Assembly (NCBI GenBank): GCA_025964675.1
Contig: JAOPYI010000282.1
Span: 1 to 48,955, forward strand
From: Sphaerisporangium sp.
GTDB taxonomy: Bacteria > Actinomycetota > Actinomycetes > Streptosporangiales > Streptosporangiaceae
Direction of reading: 5' to 3'
DNA: 48,955 bases
Under the pieces are notes generated by a model. It saw only the letters and a program-made list of their open reading frames with translations. It was not told where the DNA came from and searched no databases. The position numbers and the translations under genes were made by a program. Numbering within the stretch: position 1 is the stretch's first letter; each line of letters starts with the position of its first letter. This document shows positions 24,405-41,265 of this stretch, one piece after another.

Positions 24405-25469
24405 ATGGAGAAGCCGCGCGTGGCCGTCGCCTCACTGGGGGGCACGATCACCATGACCGCGGGCCATGGAACACGCGGCGTGGCACCGACGCTCACGGCG
24501 GCCGATCTGCTCGGCGCGGTGCCGATACTCGCCGAGACGGCTGACCTGCGAGCTGAGACTCTGATCACGGCACCAGGTGCGTCGCTCGGCTTCACCGACG
24601 TGCTCCGGGCGCTCAGCTGGGCACGTGACGCTGTGACGGAAGGCGCCGTAGGAGTCGTCCTCGTGCAGGGGACCGACACCCTGGAGGAGACGTCCTACCT
24701 TCTGGATCTTCACTGGGATCGGCCCGAGCCGCTGGTGCTCACAGGAGCCATGCGACCCCCGCGACAGCCCGGTGCCGACGGCCCCGCGAACCTCCTTGCC
24801 GCGGTGCTCACCGCGACGGCGCCGTCTTCGAGAGGACTGGGCGTCCTGGTGGTCATGAACGACGAGGTGCACGCCGCGGCACGTGTCCGCAAGTCCGACG
24901 CCACCGCACTCGGCGCGTTCAGTTCCGCCCCGTTCGGACCGCTCGGCCGGATTCACGAGGGGTGCGCGTACTACGCGAACGGACCGGCTCGCCGGCCCGC
25001 CCTCCCCCTCCCCGCAGACCGCCATTCCCCCCGCGTAGCGTTGCTCGAAACCTGTCTCGGTGACGACGGCGACCTGCTGCGTCTGATCATCGATGCCGAT
25101 TACGACGGCGTGGTGATCTCCGCCTTCGGCGCAGGGCACGTGTCCACCGGGATGGCGGGAATGGTGTCGAAGGCCGCCGAACGAGGCCCGGTGGTCCTTG
25201 CGAGCCGCACGGGAGCGGGTGCGGTGCTCAGCCACACCTACGGGTTCACCGGCTCAGAGCAGGACCTGCTGGATCGCGGCGCCATCTCCGCCGGTTGGCT
25301 CGACGCCCGCAAGGCGCGCATACTGCTGTGGTCGCTGCTCTCCGCCGGCGACAGCGTTGAGGTGATCCGCGAGGCCTTCGCCGCCCGAGGCGGACATCCC
25401 AGCGGCCCCGACGCGCAAGTAGGCTGTCGCCCAGACAATGCGCCGGCTGCGCGAGGGAGGCACTGGTGA
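24405..25469 (+). CDS. Asparaginase / glutaminase family protein
   Basis: A 354-residue protein of the type II asparaginase fold. The nucleophile loop is VASLGGTITM (Thr14) and the second active-site motif is VVLVQGTDTLEETSYLL (Thr90, Asp91). The C-terminal substrate-dimer region (DGVVISAFGAGHVSTGMAGM) is also present. No signal peptide is seen, so it is cytoplasmic. Asparaginase itself, or another amidase or lactamase reaction on the pathway intermediate, would be consistent. The start follows GAGGAGAGACAA. The last codons overlap the GntR start by 4 bp, so this is not a separate asparagine operon. Confidence 0.85.
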   Translation: MEKPRVAVASLGGTITMTAGHGTRGVAPTLTAADLLGAVPILAETADLRAETLITAPGASLGFTDVLRALSWARDAVTEGAVGVVLVQGTDTLEETSYLLDLHWDRPEPLVLTGAMRPPRQPGADGPANLLAAVLTATAPSSRGLGVLVVMNDEVHAAARVRKSDATALGAFSSAPFGPLGRIHEGCAYYANGPARRPALPLPADRHSPRVALLETCLGDDGDLLRLIIDADYDGVVISAFGAGHVSTGMAGMVSKAAERGPVVLASRTGAGAVLSHTYGFTGSEQDLLDRGAISAGWLDARKARILLWSLLSAGDSVEVIREAFAARGGHPSGPDAQVGCRPDNAPAARGRHW

Positions 25470-26140
25470 CGCTCGGAAAGCTGACGCGGCCCGGGCGGTC
25501 CCGCACGGCACACGAGTATGTGCTGGCCACCTTGCGTTCGGCGATCCTCGGCGGCACCCTCGCGGGTGGCACCCGCCTCGTGCAGACAGAGTTGGCCATG
25601 CAGCTCGAAGTCAGCACCACGCCGGTGCGCGAGGCGCTTCGGGACCTGGCCACCGAAGGGCTTGTCTTCTTCGACCCCCATCGTGGCGCCGTGGTGCGGT
25701 CACTGGACATCGACGAAGTCCGAGAGATCTACGAATTGCGCATCACGTTGGAGCCGCTGATGGTCCGCCGCGTCGTCGAGCGGCTCACCGGCAGCCACCT
25801 CGACCGCGCCGAAGAACTGAACCGACGGTTGGAGACCGAGACGAACCTTTCGGTCTGGGTGGAGCTCAACCGCGAATTTCACGCGATCTTCAGCGAGGTC
25901 GGCGGCGGCGAGAGCAGGCTGGCGGGCATCCTGGCGAGCCTGCGTGACAGCGCCTCCGCCTACGTCAGCCTGTCCCTGGAAGCCCGGCCACAGCAGGTGC
26001 CCGAGGCCAACGCCGAGCATGCCGAACTCGTGCGGCTCTACCGCGATCGCGACGTGGACGGGGCGGTGGACCTGACTCTGCGACACCTGCGTTCGACGCT
26101 CACGGCGATTGAGGAAGCACACGAGCGCGGCGTCATCTGA
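25466..26140 (+). CDS. GntR family regulator, FCD (FadR-type) subfamily
   Basis: A 224-residue regulator. The N-terminal winged helix carries the family pattern TRLVQTELAMQLEVSTTPVR followed by EALRDLATEGLV. The all-helical FCD domain has the expected metal-binding positions (NREFHAIF and two later His in EHAELVRLYRDRD and LRHLR). These bind small carboxylates, often the pathway substrate. GTG start with GGAGG at 25457-25461, overlapping the asparaginase-like stop. It probably binds the three sites in the divergent promoter and controls both arms. Confidence 0.88.
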   Translation: MTLGKLTRPGRSRTAHEYVLATLRSAILGGTLAGGTRLVQTELAMQLEVSTTPVREALRDLATEGLVFFDPHRGAVVRSLDIDEVREIYELRITLEPLMVRRVVERLTGSHLDRAEELNRRLETETNLSVWVELNREFHAIFSEVGGGESRLAGILASLRDSASAYVSLSLEARPQQVPEANAEHAELVRLYRDRDVDGAVDLTLRHLRSTLTAIEEAHERGVI

Positions 26141-26247
26141 TCACGGACGAACCGCGACCGGCAAGCGGTTGATGGCGCCCTGGGCCTCTCGCGCGACGGC
26201 CGCGTCCGCGAGCCCCCATCTCTCCTTACTCCGCCCGCGACAAGACA

Positions 26248-26311
26248 TTGACGGGTCATCCGTCGGCGGGTAGGTTCGCAGCTAATTAAAAGGAAAGCTT
26301 ACTAAAAGTAA
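26248..26311 (+). promoter_or_regulatory. Chitinase promoter and adjoining inverted repeat
   Basis: TTGACG (26248-26253), 17 bp, TAGGTT (26271-26276) matches a vegetative sigma-type promoter with a TAnnnT -10. A start near 26283 would give a leader of about 215 bases. Just at the start is TTACT-AAA-AGTAA (26299-26311), inside an unusually A-rich segment beginning GCTAATTAAAAGGAAAG. This is probably a repressor or activator site. The rest of the 26141-26498 gap shows no gene. Confidence 0.6.
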
Positions 26312-26498
26312 AGCCGTAACCCCGAGGTAGGAAGGTCGCCGCCATGCCGCGATCACCACCCCTCTTGTGGCTCGCTCGACCGGGCACGCCCGGCGACCGG
26401 CCGGCACCGCCGCCTCCCGTTTCCGGAGGCATGCCGGCCCAGTACATACGTCCAGATCGACCCCCCTTTCGCATCCGCCGATGGACGTGGAGCACCCC

Positions 26499-28472
<1,974 letters not shown>

Positions 28473-28484
28473 GCAGCAGCCAGG

Positions 28485-28516
28485 ACGGGGAGCCGGGCGT
28501 CCGCCCGGCTCCCCGT
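28485..28516 (+). terminator. Terminator after the chitinase gene
   Basis: Perfect 14-bp stem ACGGGGAGCCGGGC / GCCCGGCTCCCCGT with loop GTCC. It starts 13 bases after the stop. There is no T tract, as is common in actinobacteria. Confidence 0.85.
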
Positions 28517-28576
28517 TCGCATGTCACGACCCCGAACCAGGGGCAGCGGAGGCGATAGCGGCCGACCGGAAAGCTA

Positions 28577-28606
28577 TTGACAAGTGCCGTTTGGCGTTCA
28601 TAGCGT
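28577..28606 (+). promoter_or_regulatory. Promoter of the NRPS-MFS gene
   Basis: TTGACA (28577-28582), 18 bp, TAGCGT (28601-28606). The region downstream is unusually AT-rich, with a T7 run at about 28641-28647. The leader would be about 170 bases. The rest of the 28473-28781 gap holds only the terminator above and a short repeat. Confidence 0.6.
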
Positions 28607-28743
28607 ACGGATCATCGATCTATTACCGCGATATGTCAGTTTTTTTCGTTCTCTTGTCGCCGAGGCGATGTATGCGCCTCTCCCGTAAAGCCCTCCGCTC
28701 ACCGAAGGCGGCCGCCGCACCCAGGACAGCTCCACACCTGTAG

Positions 28744-28781
28744 GAGACGAGACCGCGCCCCACTCCGGAAGAGACGAGACC
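28744..28781 (+). repeat. Direct repeat before the NRPS start codon
   Basis: GAGACGAGACC occurs at 28744-28754 and again at 28771-28781, 27 bp apart. The second copy ends directly before ATG 28782, while the first is followed by GCG. It contains the presumed ribosome-site region, so a local duplication moved or copied the initiation signal. Confidence 0.6.
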
Positions 28782-34343
<5,562 letters not shown>

Positions 34344-34350
34344 GGTGGCG

Positions 34351-34551
34351 CTACCAGTCCTGGGAGAGGCCGGACATCCGGCGGAGGTACTCCTCCTCGT
34401 CGATCTCCCCGGCGGCGTAGCGCCGCTTGAGGATCTCCTTCGGCTTGTCGGGGGCGGCCATCGCACGGGCGCGTGGCGTCCAGCCGCGTACCAGGATGAG
34501 CACGCAGGAAATAATGATCAGCAGCGCGAAGAGCAGCAGAACGGCTTTCAC
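34351..34551 (-). CDS. Small SHOCT-domain membrane protein
   Basis: A 66-residue protein with one N-terminal transmembrane helix ([17 protein letters not shown]). It also has a C-terminal SHOCT module ([20 protein letters not shown], about 37-56, then LRRMSGL), an oligomerisation motif. GTG start with GGAGG 5 bases before. Function unknown. It faces the NRPS gene with only 7 bp between stop codons. Confidence 0.85.
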   Translation of the reverse strand: MKAVLLLFALLIIISCVLILVRGWTPRARAMAAPDKPKEILKRRYAAGEIDEEEYLRRMSGLSQDW

Positions 34552-34784
34552 GGCAACCTCCAGTCCCCTCGGCCGCGGGCCGTCGCGGCGCTCCTCGACG
34601 CGCCTGGCGCGGGATCGCCCCGGCCCAGGTCACGCGCCACCCAGTCTCGCAGCTTCGCCGGGGTATAGTAATACTTGAGAGTTCAATTGTTGGGATGAGC
34701 GCGGCTGCGCCCTACCGCGCGACAATCGGGGTGCGGAGCATGCACAATCTTCCCCGTACCTCAAAGCGAAGGCGGACCCGGATC

Positions 34785-37172
34785 GTGACGATCTCCATTC
34801 ATCAGCAGATCGCCGAGGAGCTCGGCGTGCGCGAGCGGCAGGTGAAAGCGGCCGTCGAGCTGCTCGACGGCGGCGCCACCGTGCCGTTCATCGCCCGCTA
34901 CCGCAAGGAAGCGACCGAGACGCTCGACGACGCGCAGCTGCGCGCGCTCGAAGACCGGTTGCGTTACCTGCGCGAGCTGGAGGAGCGGCGCACGGCGATC
35001 CTGGAGTCGATCCGCTCCCAGGGGAAGCTCGACGACGCGCTGGAGGCGCAGATCATGGCGGCCGACTCCAAGGCGCGGCTGGAGGACATCTACCTCCCCT
35101 ACAAGCCCAAGCGCCGCACCAAGGCCCAGATCGCCCGGGAGGCCGGGCTGGGGCCGCTTGCCGACGGCCTTCTCGCCGACCCCTCCCGTGATCCGCAGAC
35201 GGAGGCGGCGGCGTACGTGGACGCCGAGAAGGGCGTGGCCGACGCCACCGCGGCGCTGGAGGGCGCGCGGGCCATCCTGATCGAGCGCTTCGCCGAGGAC
35301 GCCGACCTCATCGGCGCCCTGCGCGAGCAGATGTGGTCGCGAGGCCGCCTGGTGGCGCGCGTACGCGACGAGAAGCAGGAGACCGGCGCCAAGTTCTCCG
35401 ACTACTTCGACTTCGCCGAGCCCTTCACCAAGCTGCCGTCCCACCGCATCCTCGCGATGTTCCGCGGCGAGAAGGAAGAGGTCCTCGCCCTCACCCTCGA
35501 GCCCGAGGAGGCCCCAACCGAGGACGGCCCCAACTCCTACGAGCAGCGGATCGCGCGGCACTTCGGCGTCGCCGACAGAGGCAGGCCGGCCGACCGCTGG
35601 CTGGCCGACACCGTGCGCTGGGCCTGGCGCACGCGCGTGCTCGTCCACCTCGGCATCGACCTGCGCATGCGCCTCTGGCAGGCCGCCGAGGAGGAGGCGG
35701 TGCGCGTGTTCGCCACCAACCTGCGCGACCTCCTGCTCGCCGCCCCCGCCGGCACCCGCACGACCATGGGCCTGGACCCCGGCCTGCGTACGGGCGTGAA
35801 GGTCGCCGTGGTGGACGCGACCGGCAAGGTCGTCGCCACCGAGACGATCTACCCGCACGAGCCGAGGCGCCGCTGGGACGAGTCGATCGCCGTCCTCGCG
35901 CGCCTGGCCCGCGAGCACCGCGTCGAGCTGATCTCGATCGGCAACGGCACCGCATCGCGCGAGACCGACAAGCTCGCCGGCGACCTCATCAAGCAGCACC
36001 CCGACCTCACGCTCACCAAGATCGTGGTCTCGGAGGCCGGGGCCTCGGTCTACTCCGCCTCGGCCTACGCCTCGCAGGAGCTTCCCGAGCTCGACGTGTC
36101 ACTGCGCGGCGCGGTGTCCATCGCCCGCAGGCTCCAGGACCCGCTCGCCGAGCTCGTCAAGATCGACCCCAAGTCGATCGGCGTCGGGCAGTACCAGCAC
36201 GACCTGTCGGAGACCAAGCTCTCCCGCTCGCTCGACGCGGTGGTGGAAGACTGCGTGAACGCCGTCGGTGTGGACGTCAACACCGCCTCTGCGCCGCTGC
36301 TGACGCGCGTGTCGGGCATCGGCTCAGGCCTCGCCGAGAACATCGTGCTGCACCGCGACTCCAACGGGCCGTTCCGCTCGCGCCGGGCGCTCAAGGAAGT
36401 GCCCCGGCTCGGCCCGAAGGCGTTCGAGCAGTGCGCCGGCTTCCTGCGAATCCCCGGCGGGGACGACCCGCTGGACGCCTCCAGCGTGCACCCTGAGGCG
36501 TACCCCGTGGTGCGGCGCATCATGAATGCCACCAGCGGCGACATAAAGACGCTGATCGGCAACGGCACGGTGCTGCGGACACTGAGGCCGTCCGATTTCT
36601 CCGACGACACCTTCGGCCTGCCGACGGTCACCGACATCCTCAAGGAGCTGGAGAAGCCGGGCCGCGACCCGCGGCCCGCCTTCAGGGCGGCCACCTTCAA
36701 GGAGGGCGTGGACAAGATCTCCGACCTTGAGCCCGGCATGCTGCTGGAGGGCGTCGTCACCAACGTCGCGGCCTTCGGGGCCTTCGTCGACGTCGGCGTC
36801 CACCAGGACGGCCTCGTGCACGTGTCCGCCATGTCGAGAAATTTCGTCAAGGACCCGCGCGAGGTGGTCAAGCCGGGGGACATCGTGCGCGTGAAGGTGC
36901 TCGACGTCGACATCCCCCGCAAGCGCATCTCGCTCACCCTGCGTCTCGACGACGAGGCCGCGAGCCGTGCCAGTGGTCAGGCCGCAGGCCGTGGTGCAGG
37001 TCAGGACGCACCCGCCGGGGACGGCAACCGCGACCGCAGGGGCGGCAAGAAGCCCCCTCAGCGCGGCGGAGGCCAGCCGAGGCAGGACCGCGGCGGATCG
37101 AGCGGCGGATCGAGCGGCGGCGCGCTGGCGGAGGCCCTCCGCAAGGCCGGTCTCGACAAGGGCCTCAAGTAG
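34785..37172 (+). CDS. tex: Tex-family RNA-binding / transcription accessory protein
   Basis: A 795-residue protein. The N-terminal helical region is [20 protein letters not shown]. An RNase H-like (YqgF) domain includes [20 protein letters not shown]. Then come helix-hairpin-helix repeats ([20 protein letters not shown]) and an S1 RNA-binding domain at about 648-720 ([20 protein letters not shown]). The tail is a Gly/Arg/Gln-rich low-complexity stretch ending [12 protein letters not shown]. Tex proteins bind RNA polymerase and RNA and affect transcription or toxin expression. GTG at 34785 is chosen because homology starts there. The longer frame lacks family resemblance. Confidence 0.93.
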   Translation: MTISIHQQIAEELGVRERQVKAAVELLDGGATVPFIARYRKEATETLDDAQLRALEDRLRYLRELEERRTAILESIRSQGKLDDALEAQIMAADSKARLEDIYLPYKPKRRTKAQIAREAGLGPLADGLLADPSRDPQTEAAAYVDAEKGVADATAALEGARAILIERFAEDADLIGALREQMWSRGRLVARVRDEKQETGAKFSDYFDFAEPFTKLPSHRILAMFRGEKEEVLALTLEPEEAPTEDGPNSYEQRIARHFGVADRGRPADRWLADTVRWAWRTRVLVHLGIDLRMRLWQAAEEEAVRVFATNLRDLLLAAPAGTRTTMGLDPGLRTGVKVAVVDATGKVVATETIYPHEPRRRWDESIAVLARLAREHRVELISIGNGTASRETDKLAGDLIKQHPDLTLTKIVVSEAGASVYSASAYASQELPELDVSLRGAVSIARRLQDPLAELVKIDPKSIGVGQYQHDLSETKLSRSLDAVVEDCVNAVGVDVNTASAPLLTRVSGIGSGLAENIVLHRDSNGPFRSRRALKEVPRLGPKAFEQCAGFLRIPGGDDPLDASSVHPEAYPVVRRIMNATSGDIKTLIGNGTVLRTLRPSDFSDDTFGLPTVTDILKELEKPGRDPRPAFRAATFKEGVDKISDLEPGMLLEGVVTNVAAFGAFVDVGVHQDGLVHVSAMSRNFVKDPREVVKPGDIVRVKVLDVDIPRKRISLTLRLDDEAASRASGQAAGRGAGQDAPAGDGNRDRRGGKKPPQRGGGQPRQDRGGSSGGSSGGALAEALRKAGLDKGLK

Positions 37173-37207
37173 GGCGCGCCAGGCACCGCGAAAGCGTCAA
37201 CCCGTCG

Positions 37208-38185
37208 TCATGAGAAGTAGCGGCGAGGGTTCTCGACGAGCATCTGGTGGAGCTGGGTGTCGGTGACACCCCTCTCGCGGAGGGCGGGGAGTACGTCGTC
37301 GTGGATGTGGCCGTAGTGCCAGTTAGGGGCCGATTGGGCGAGCGCGGAGTCCCACGCGCCGGCGAAGTAGTCCATGAAGCAGGCGGCGTCGTGGCTGAGG
37401 ACCATGCGGTCGGCGTAGCCGCGCGCGCAGAGGTCGGCGACCGTCTCCACGCGTGCCGGGGTCGCGTTGTAGACGTCCAGCCCGAACCGGTCCATGCCGA
37501 GCGTCGCGCCCGTGTCGGCCAGCCGCATGAGGTAGTCGAGGTCGTTGGAGTCGCCCGAGTGGCCGAGGACCACCTTGGTGAGGTCCACGCCCTCCTTGGC
37601 GAACAGCGCGACGGCGGGCAGGCCGGCCTGGGTGAACGCGTTGGTATGGACGGTGATCGGCACGCCGGTCCTGAGGTGGGCCTGGGCGACGGCACGGCAG
37701 ACGCGCTCGACGCCCGCGGTGAGGCCCCGGTGCTCGACCACGCACTTGAGCATGGCGGCCTTCACTCCCGTGTCCGCGATGCCCTCGGTGATGTCCCTCA
37801 CGAAGTCGTCGATGATGGGGTCGGGAATGTCCAGCAGGAGCCCCGGACCCCGGTGCTCGTACTGGTGGGGCACGTCGTAGTCGCAGTAGAGGCCGGTGGC
37901 CACGATGATGTTGAGGTCGGGCACCTCGGCGGCGATCCGCTGGATGCGCGGGATGTATCTACCGAGGCCCCACACCGTGGGGTCGACGATGGTGTCGACG
38001 CCCTTGGCGGCGAGCGCCCGGAGCTTGGTGATCGCGTCGGCGACACGGTACTCCTCGTCCCACCAGGCGCCCGTGCCGTAGTTGTCGACGTGTTCGGTGG
38101 CGAGGACGAAGACATGCTCGTGCATCAACGTCTGACCGAGGTCGTCGACGTCTACGGGACCGCGAACGGTTTCGACCGCTGGCAT
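37208..38185 (-). CDS. Phosphotriesterase-family hydrolase (lactonase-like)
   Basis: A 325-residue TIM-barrel metal hydrolase. Ligands are His22 and His24 (LMHEHV), a carbamylated-Lys candidate at 147 (AAMLKCVV), His180 (ITVHTN), His209 (VLGHSGD) and Asp266 (LSHDAA). These match phosphotriesterase and phosphotriesterase-like lactonases. In soil actinobacteria such enzymes are more often lactonases or esterases than true phosphotriesterases. ATG at 38185 follows GGGAGAACCAT. It is convergent with tex and divergent from the malate dehydrogenase gene. Confidence 0.87.
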   Translation of the reverse strand: MPAVETVRGPVDVDDLGQTLMHEHVFVLATEHVDNYGTGAWWDEEYRVADAITKLRALAAKGVDTIVDPTVWGLGRYIPRIQRIAAEVPDLNIIVATGLYCDYDVPHQYEHRGPGLLLDIPDPIIDDFVRDITEGIADTGVKAAMLKCVVEHRGLTAGVERVCRAVAQAHLRTGVPITVHTNAFTQAGLPAVALFAKEGVDLTKVVLGHSGDSNDLDYLMRLADTGATLGMDRFGLDVYNATPARVETVADLCARGYADRMVLSHDAACFMDYFAGAWDSALAQSAPNWHYGHIHDDVLPALRERGVTDTQLHQMLVENPRRYFS

Positions 38186-38420
38186 ATGGTTCTCCCGGGC
38201 TCATACCGACGATGCGGTGTCCGTACCGTAGGGCCGCCCGGGGACGCCGTCAACGGGCCCCACCGAGGCATTTCACAACGCACGCAGGTCACGGTGCGTT
38301 TCGGCTCCGGAAGAAAGCTCTGGGAGGGGATCCAGCGCCTTCAGGAGGACCTGCGTGCGGGAGGCGGCCAATCCAACGGATAGCCTTCGGCTGTTCGGAA
38401 ACCTTCAACCGCCCACGTAG

Positions 38421-39416
<996 letters not shown>

Positions 39417-39425
39417 ACGGGCTCC

Positions 39426-39448
39426 GGCCCCGGGATCGACCCGGGGCC
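39426..39448 (+). terminator. Terminator after mdh
   Basis: GGCCCCGGG (39426-39434), loop ATCGA, CCCGGGGCC (39440-39448). It starts 10 bases after the stop codon, without a T tract. Confidence 0.7.
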
Positions 39449-39516
39449 CGGCCATTCTGGAAAACACGTGAACCTCTTCCTCGTCACGGTTGTCTAACCG
39501 GGCGAAGGGAGAAATC

Positions 39517-40491
39517 ATGAGGTTATTCGCACTGGCCGCGCTCGTCGCGGCCTCCGTGGCGGCGCCAGGTACGACCACAACCGCCGCCCACGCCCAGCAC
39601 GGCACGCACTCCGACTCCGTCAGGTACGCGTCTCTCAACAAGTGCCTGAACAAGAAGAAGGACGAGGTGCCCTGCGGCCCCTGGCAGCTCTACATGCACA
39701 GCGGCAAGAAGGTGAGCCTCCCGGACGCGAGGGTCTTCCCGCGCGACGCGCACGGCAAGGTCGACAAGGACGTGCCCGCCCCGATGGCGGTCAGCGGCGA
39801 CGGCAGGTACGTCGCCTACGTCCGTGAGCGCGACGACCGCCTGGTGGTACGGGAGCTCACCGGGAAGGTCCGTGTCATGCCGGCGGACGCGCTCCCCAAG
39901 GGCACGAGCATGGCCGAGTTGACGCTGAACCTGTCCCTCACCGGCAGCGACCTGGCCGTGGAGCACGTCGACCAGAGGTTCATCCACCTGTTCGACGTCG
40001 CGGCGGGCAAGGCGCTGGGGCGCATCCCGGCGAAGCACGCCTTCGCGGGCTTCAGCGGGGACGAGGACGAGGTGCTCACCACCGAGGCCACCGACGAGAA
40101 CACCACGATGCTCGTCACCTACGACCTGCAGGCCAACGAACTGAGGCGCCGTGAGCCGCCGCAGTTGGTGGCGAATCAGAGCCCGAGCGCGCTGCATGCC
40201 GACGGCCGTTCCGTGGCGTTCTACTCATCCGGCACGCACACCCTGAAGGTCTACGACCTGGAGTCCGACACCGTCGTACGGAGCACCCGCGTGCGCTTCC
40301 CCGGCGACGAGGTCCCCGAGATGATCGACTGGACGGGCGCCCGCCAGGTCACGGCGCACATCTCGTACGTCGGCGGCGAGGGCAGGCTGACCATGCGAAT
40401 CTTCCAGGTCGATCCGGAGACCGGCGCCGTCAAGGTGCGGGACTCCTACTCGATCAGGAACGCCTTCACCTTCGCGGCCTGCGGCGGCTGA
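39517..40491 (+). CDS. Secreted protein with beta-propeller-like repeats, function unknown
   Basis: A 324-residue protein with a signal peptide (MRLFALAALVAASVAAPG, cleavage near residue 28). The rest is beta-rich, with recurring blades of the type GDGRYVAYVRERDDRLVVRE, FDVAAGKALGR and KVYDLESDTVVR, resembling WD40 or TolB-like propellers. Four Cys are visible (two after cleavage in KCLNKKKDEVPCGP, one near the C-terminus). No catalytic motif is seen. ATG at 39517 follows GAAGGGAGAAATC. It overlaps the convergent DUF998 open frame by 267 bp at its 3' end. Confidence 0.8.
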   Translation: MRLFALAALVAASVAAPGTTTTAAHAQHGTHSDSVRYASLNKCLNKKKDEVPCGPWQLYMHSGKKVSLPDARVFPRDAHGKVDKDVPAPMAVSGDGRYVAYVRERDDRLVVRELTGKVRVMPADALPKGTSMAELTLNLSLTGSDLAVEHVDQRFIHLFDVAAGKALGRIPAKHAFAGFSGDEDEVLTTEATDENTTMLVTYDLQANELRRREPPQLVANQSPSALHADGRSVAFYSSGTHTLKVYDLESDTVVRSTRVRFPGDEVPEMIDWTGARQVTAHISYVGGEGRLTMRIFQVDPETGAVKVRDSYSIRNAFTFAACGG

Positions 40492-41058
40492 CAGGCCCAT
40501 CACAGTCAGGATGACGACCTCGGTGACGACGACCAGGCGCTGGGTCAGGCCGGCGGGGACGGCACCGGGGTCGAGCCCCAGCATGCTCACGACGTACGGC
40601 AGGATCACGAGGACGAGGAAGCATGCGCCGGCGAGGCTCAACCATCGCAGCAGCCCGGCGTTCCTGCCACCGCGCGCCGCCACAATGAGCCCCGCCGCCG
40701 GCATGCACATGAAGGCGGCGAACGCGGCGTAGCGGTGGATGCCACCCGACATCGAAAGCGACATTCCCGGCCGGTCCGTGGGAAACGCGGCGATCATCAG
40801 CATGCAACAGCTCCACACGCCCACCAACACCACCGTGGAGCGCTCCGCGCGCTGCCGCGCCCTCTCCATGGCGAGCAGGGCCGATCCCACGGCGAACAGC
40901 GTCAGGGAGGCCGCCAGCAACCAGCCGTGCGGCCGGAAGGCGTACTGGCTGATCATGTCCCGGAGCGGATCGAGATCAGAGGTCACGTGCAGGGTGATCA
41001 TGGCGGCAGCGCCCCCGGCGATGGCCGCGAACCCGCCGGCCGTCAAACGATTCGTCAT
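40225..41058 (-). CDS. DUF998 membrane protein, C-terminus possibly run-on
   Basis: A DUF998-type protein with about six transmembrane segments and the conserved cytoplasmic-loop phrases DPLRDMISQYAF and FPTDRPGMSLSMSGGIHRYAA. Family members are about 200 residues. Here the normal domain ends near residue 195 (VVILTVMGLSAAAG), and translation continues for about 80 hydrophilic residues that are antisense to the convergent secreted-protein gene. Either the natural stop was lost, or the coding end is a recent extension. ATG at 41058 is used. ATG at 41082 has its purine tract too close. Function unknown. Confidence 0.75.
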   Translation of the reverse strand: MTNRLTAGGFAAIAGGAAAMITLHVTSDLDPLRDMISQYAFRPHGWLLAASLTLFAVGSALLAMERARQRAERSTVVLVGVWSCCMLMIAAFPTDRPGMSLSMSGGIHRYAAFAAFMCMPAAGLIVAARGGRNAGLLRWLSLAGACFLVLVILPYVVSMLGLDPGAVPAGLTQRLVVVTEVVILTVMGLSAAAGREGEGVPDRVGVPHLDGAGLRIDLEDSHGQPALAADVRDVRRDLAGARPVDHLGDLVAGEAHAGAPYDGVGLQVVDLQGVRAG

Positions 41059-41204
41059 GCCCTTGACTCTCGCGGTGGGCATGACCCCCGGGCATCGGAG
41101 ATCAGCCGGAGCGAGCCCTGGAGCGCCCCCGAGCGGACCCCGACGTCACCGGGCCGCGACGCGGGCCCGGATCAGGGTCGGCCCACGCCCACCAGGGCAT
41201 ACGA

Positions 41205-41246
41205 CCCCGGGTGTCCCGGGGCGCGGCGGCGGGCGGTCACCCGCCC
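41205..41246 (-). terminator. Tandem hairpins after the trehalose-synthase-like gene
   Basis: CCCCGGG / CCCGGGG with loop TGT (41205-41221) and GGGCGG / CCGCCC with loop TCAC (41231-41246). Together they lie 20-60 bases past the minus-strand stop codon. The rest of the 41059-41265 gap shows no gene. Confidence 0.65.
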
Positions 41247-41265
41247 TGAGCCCTCGTCACCCGCG

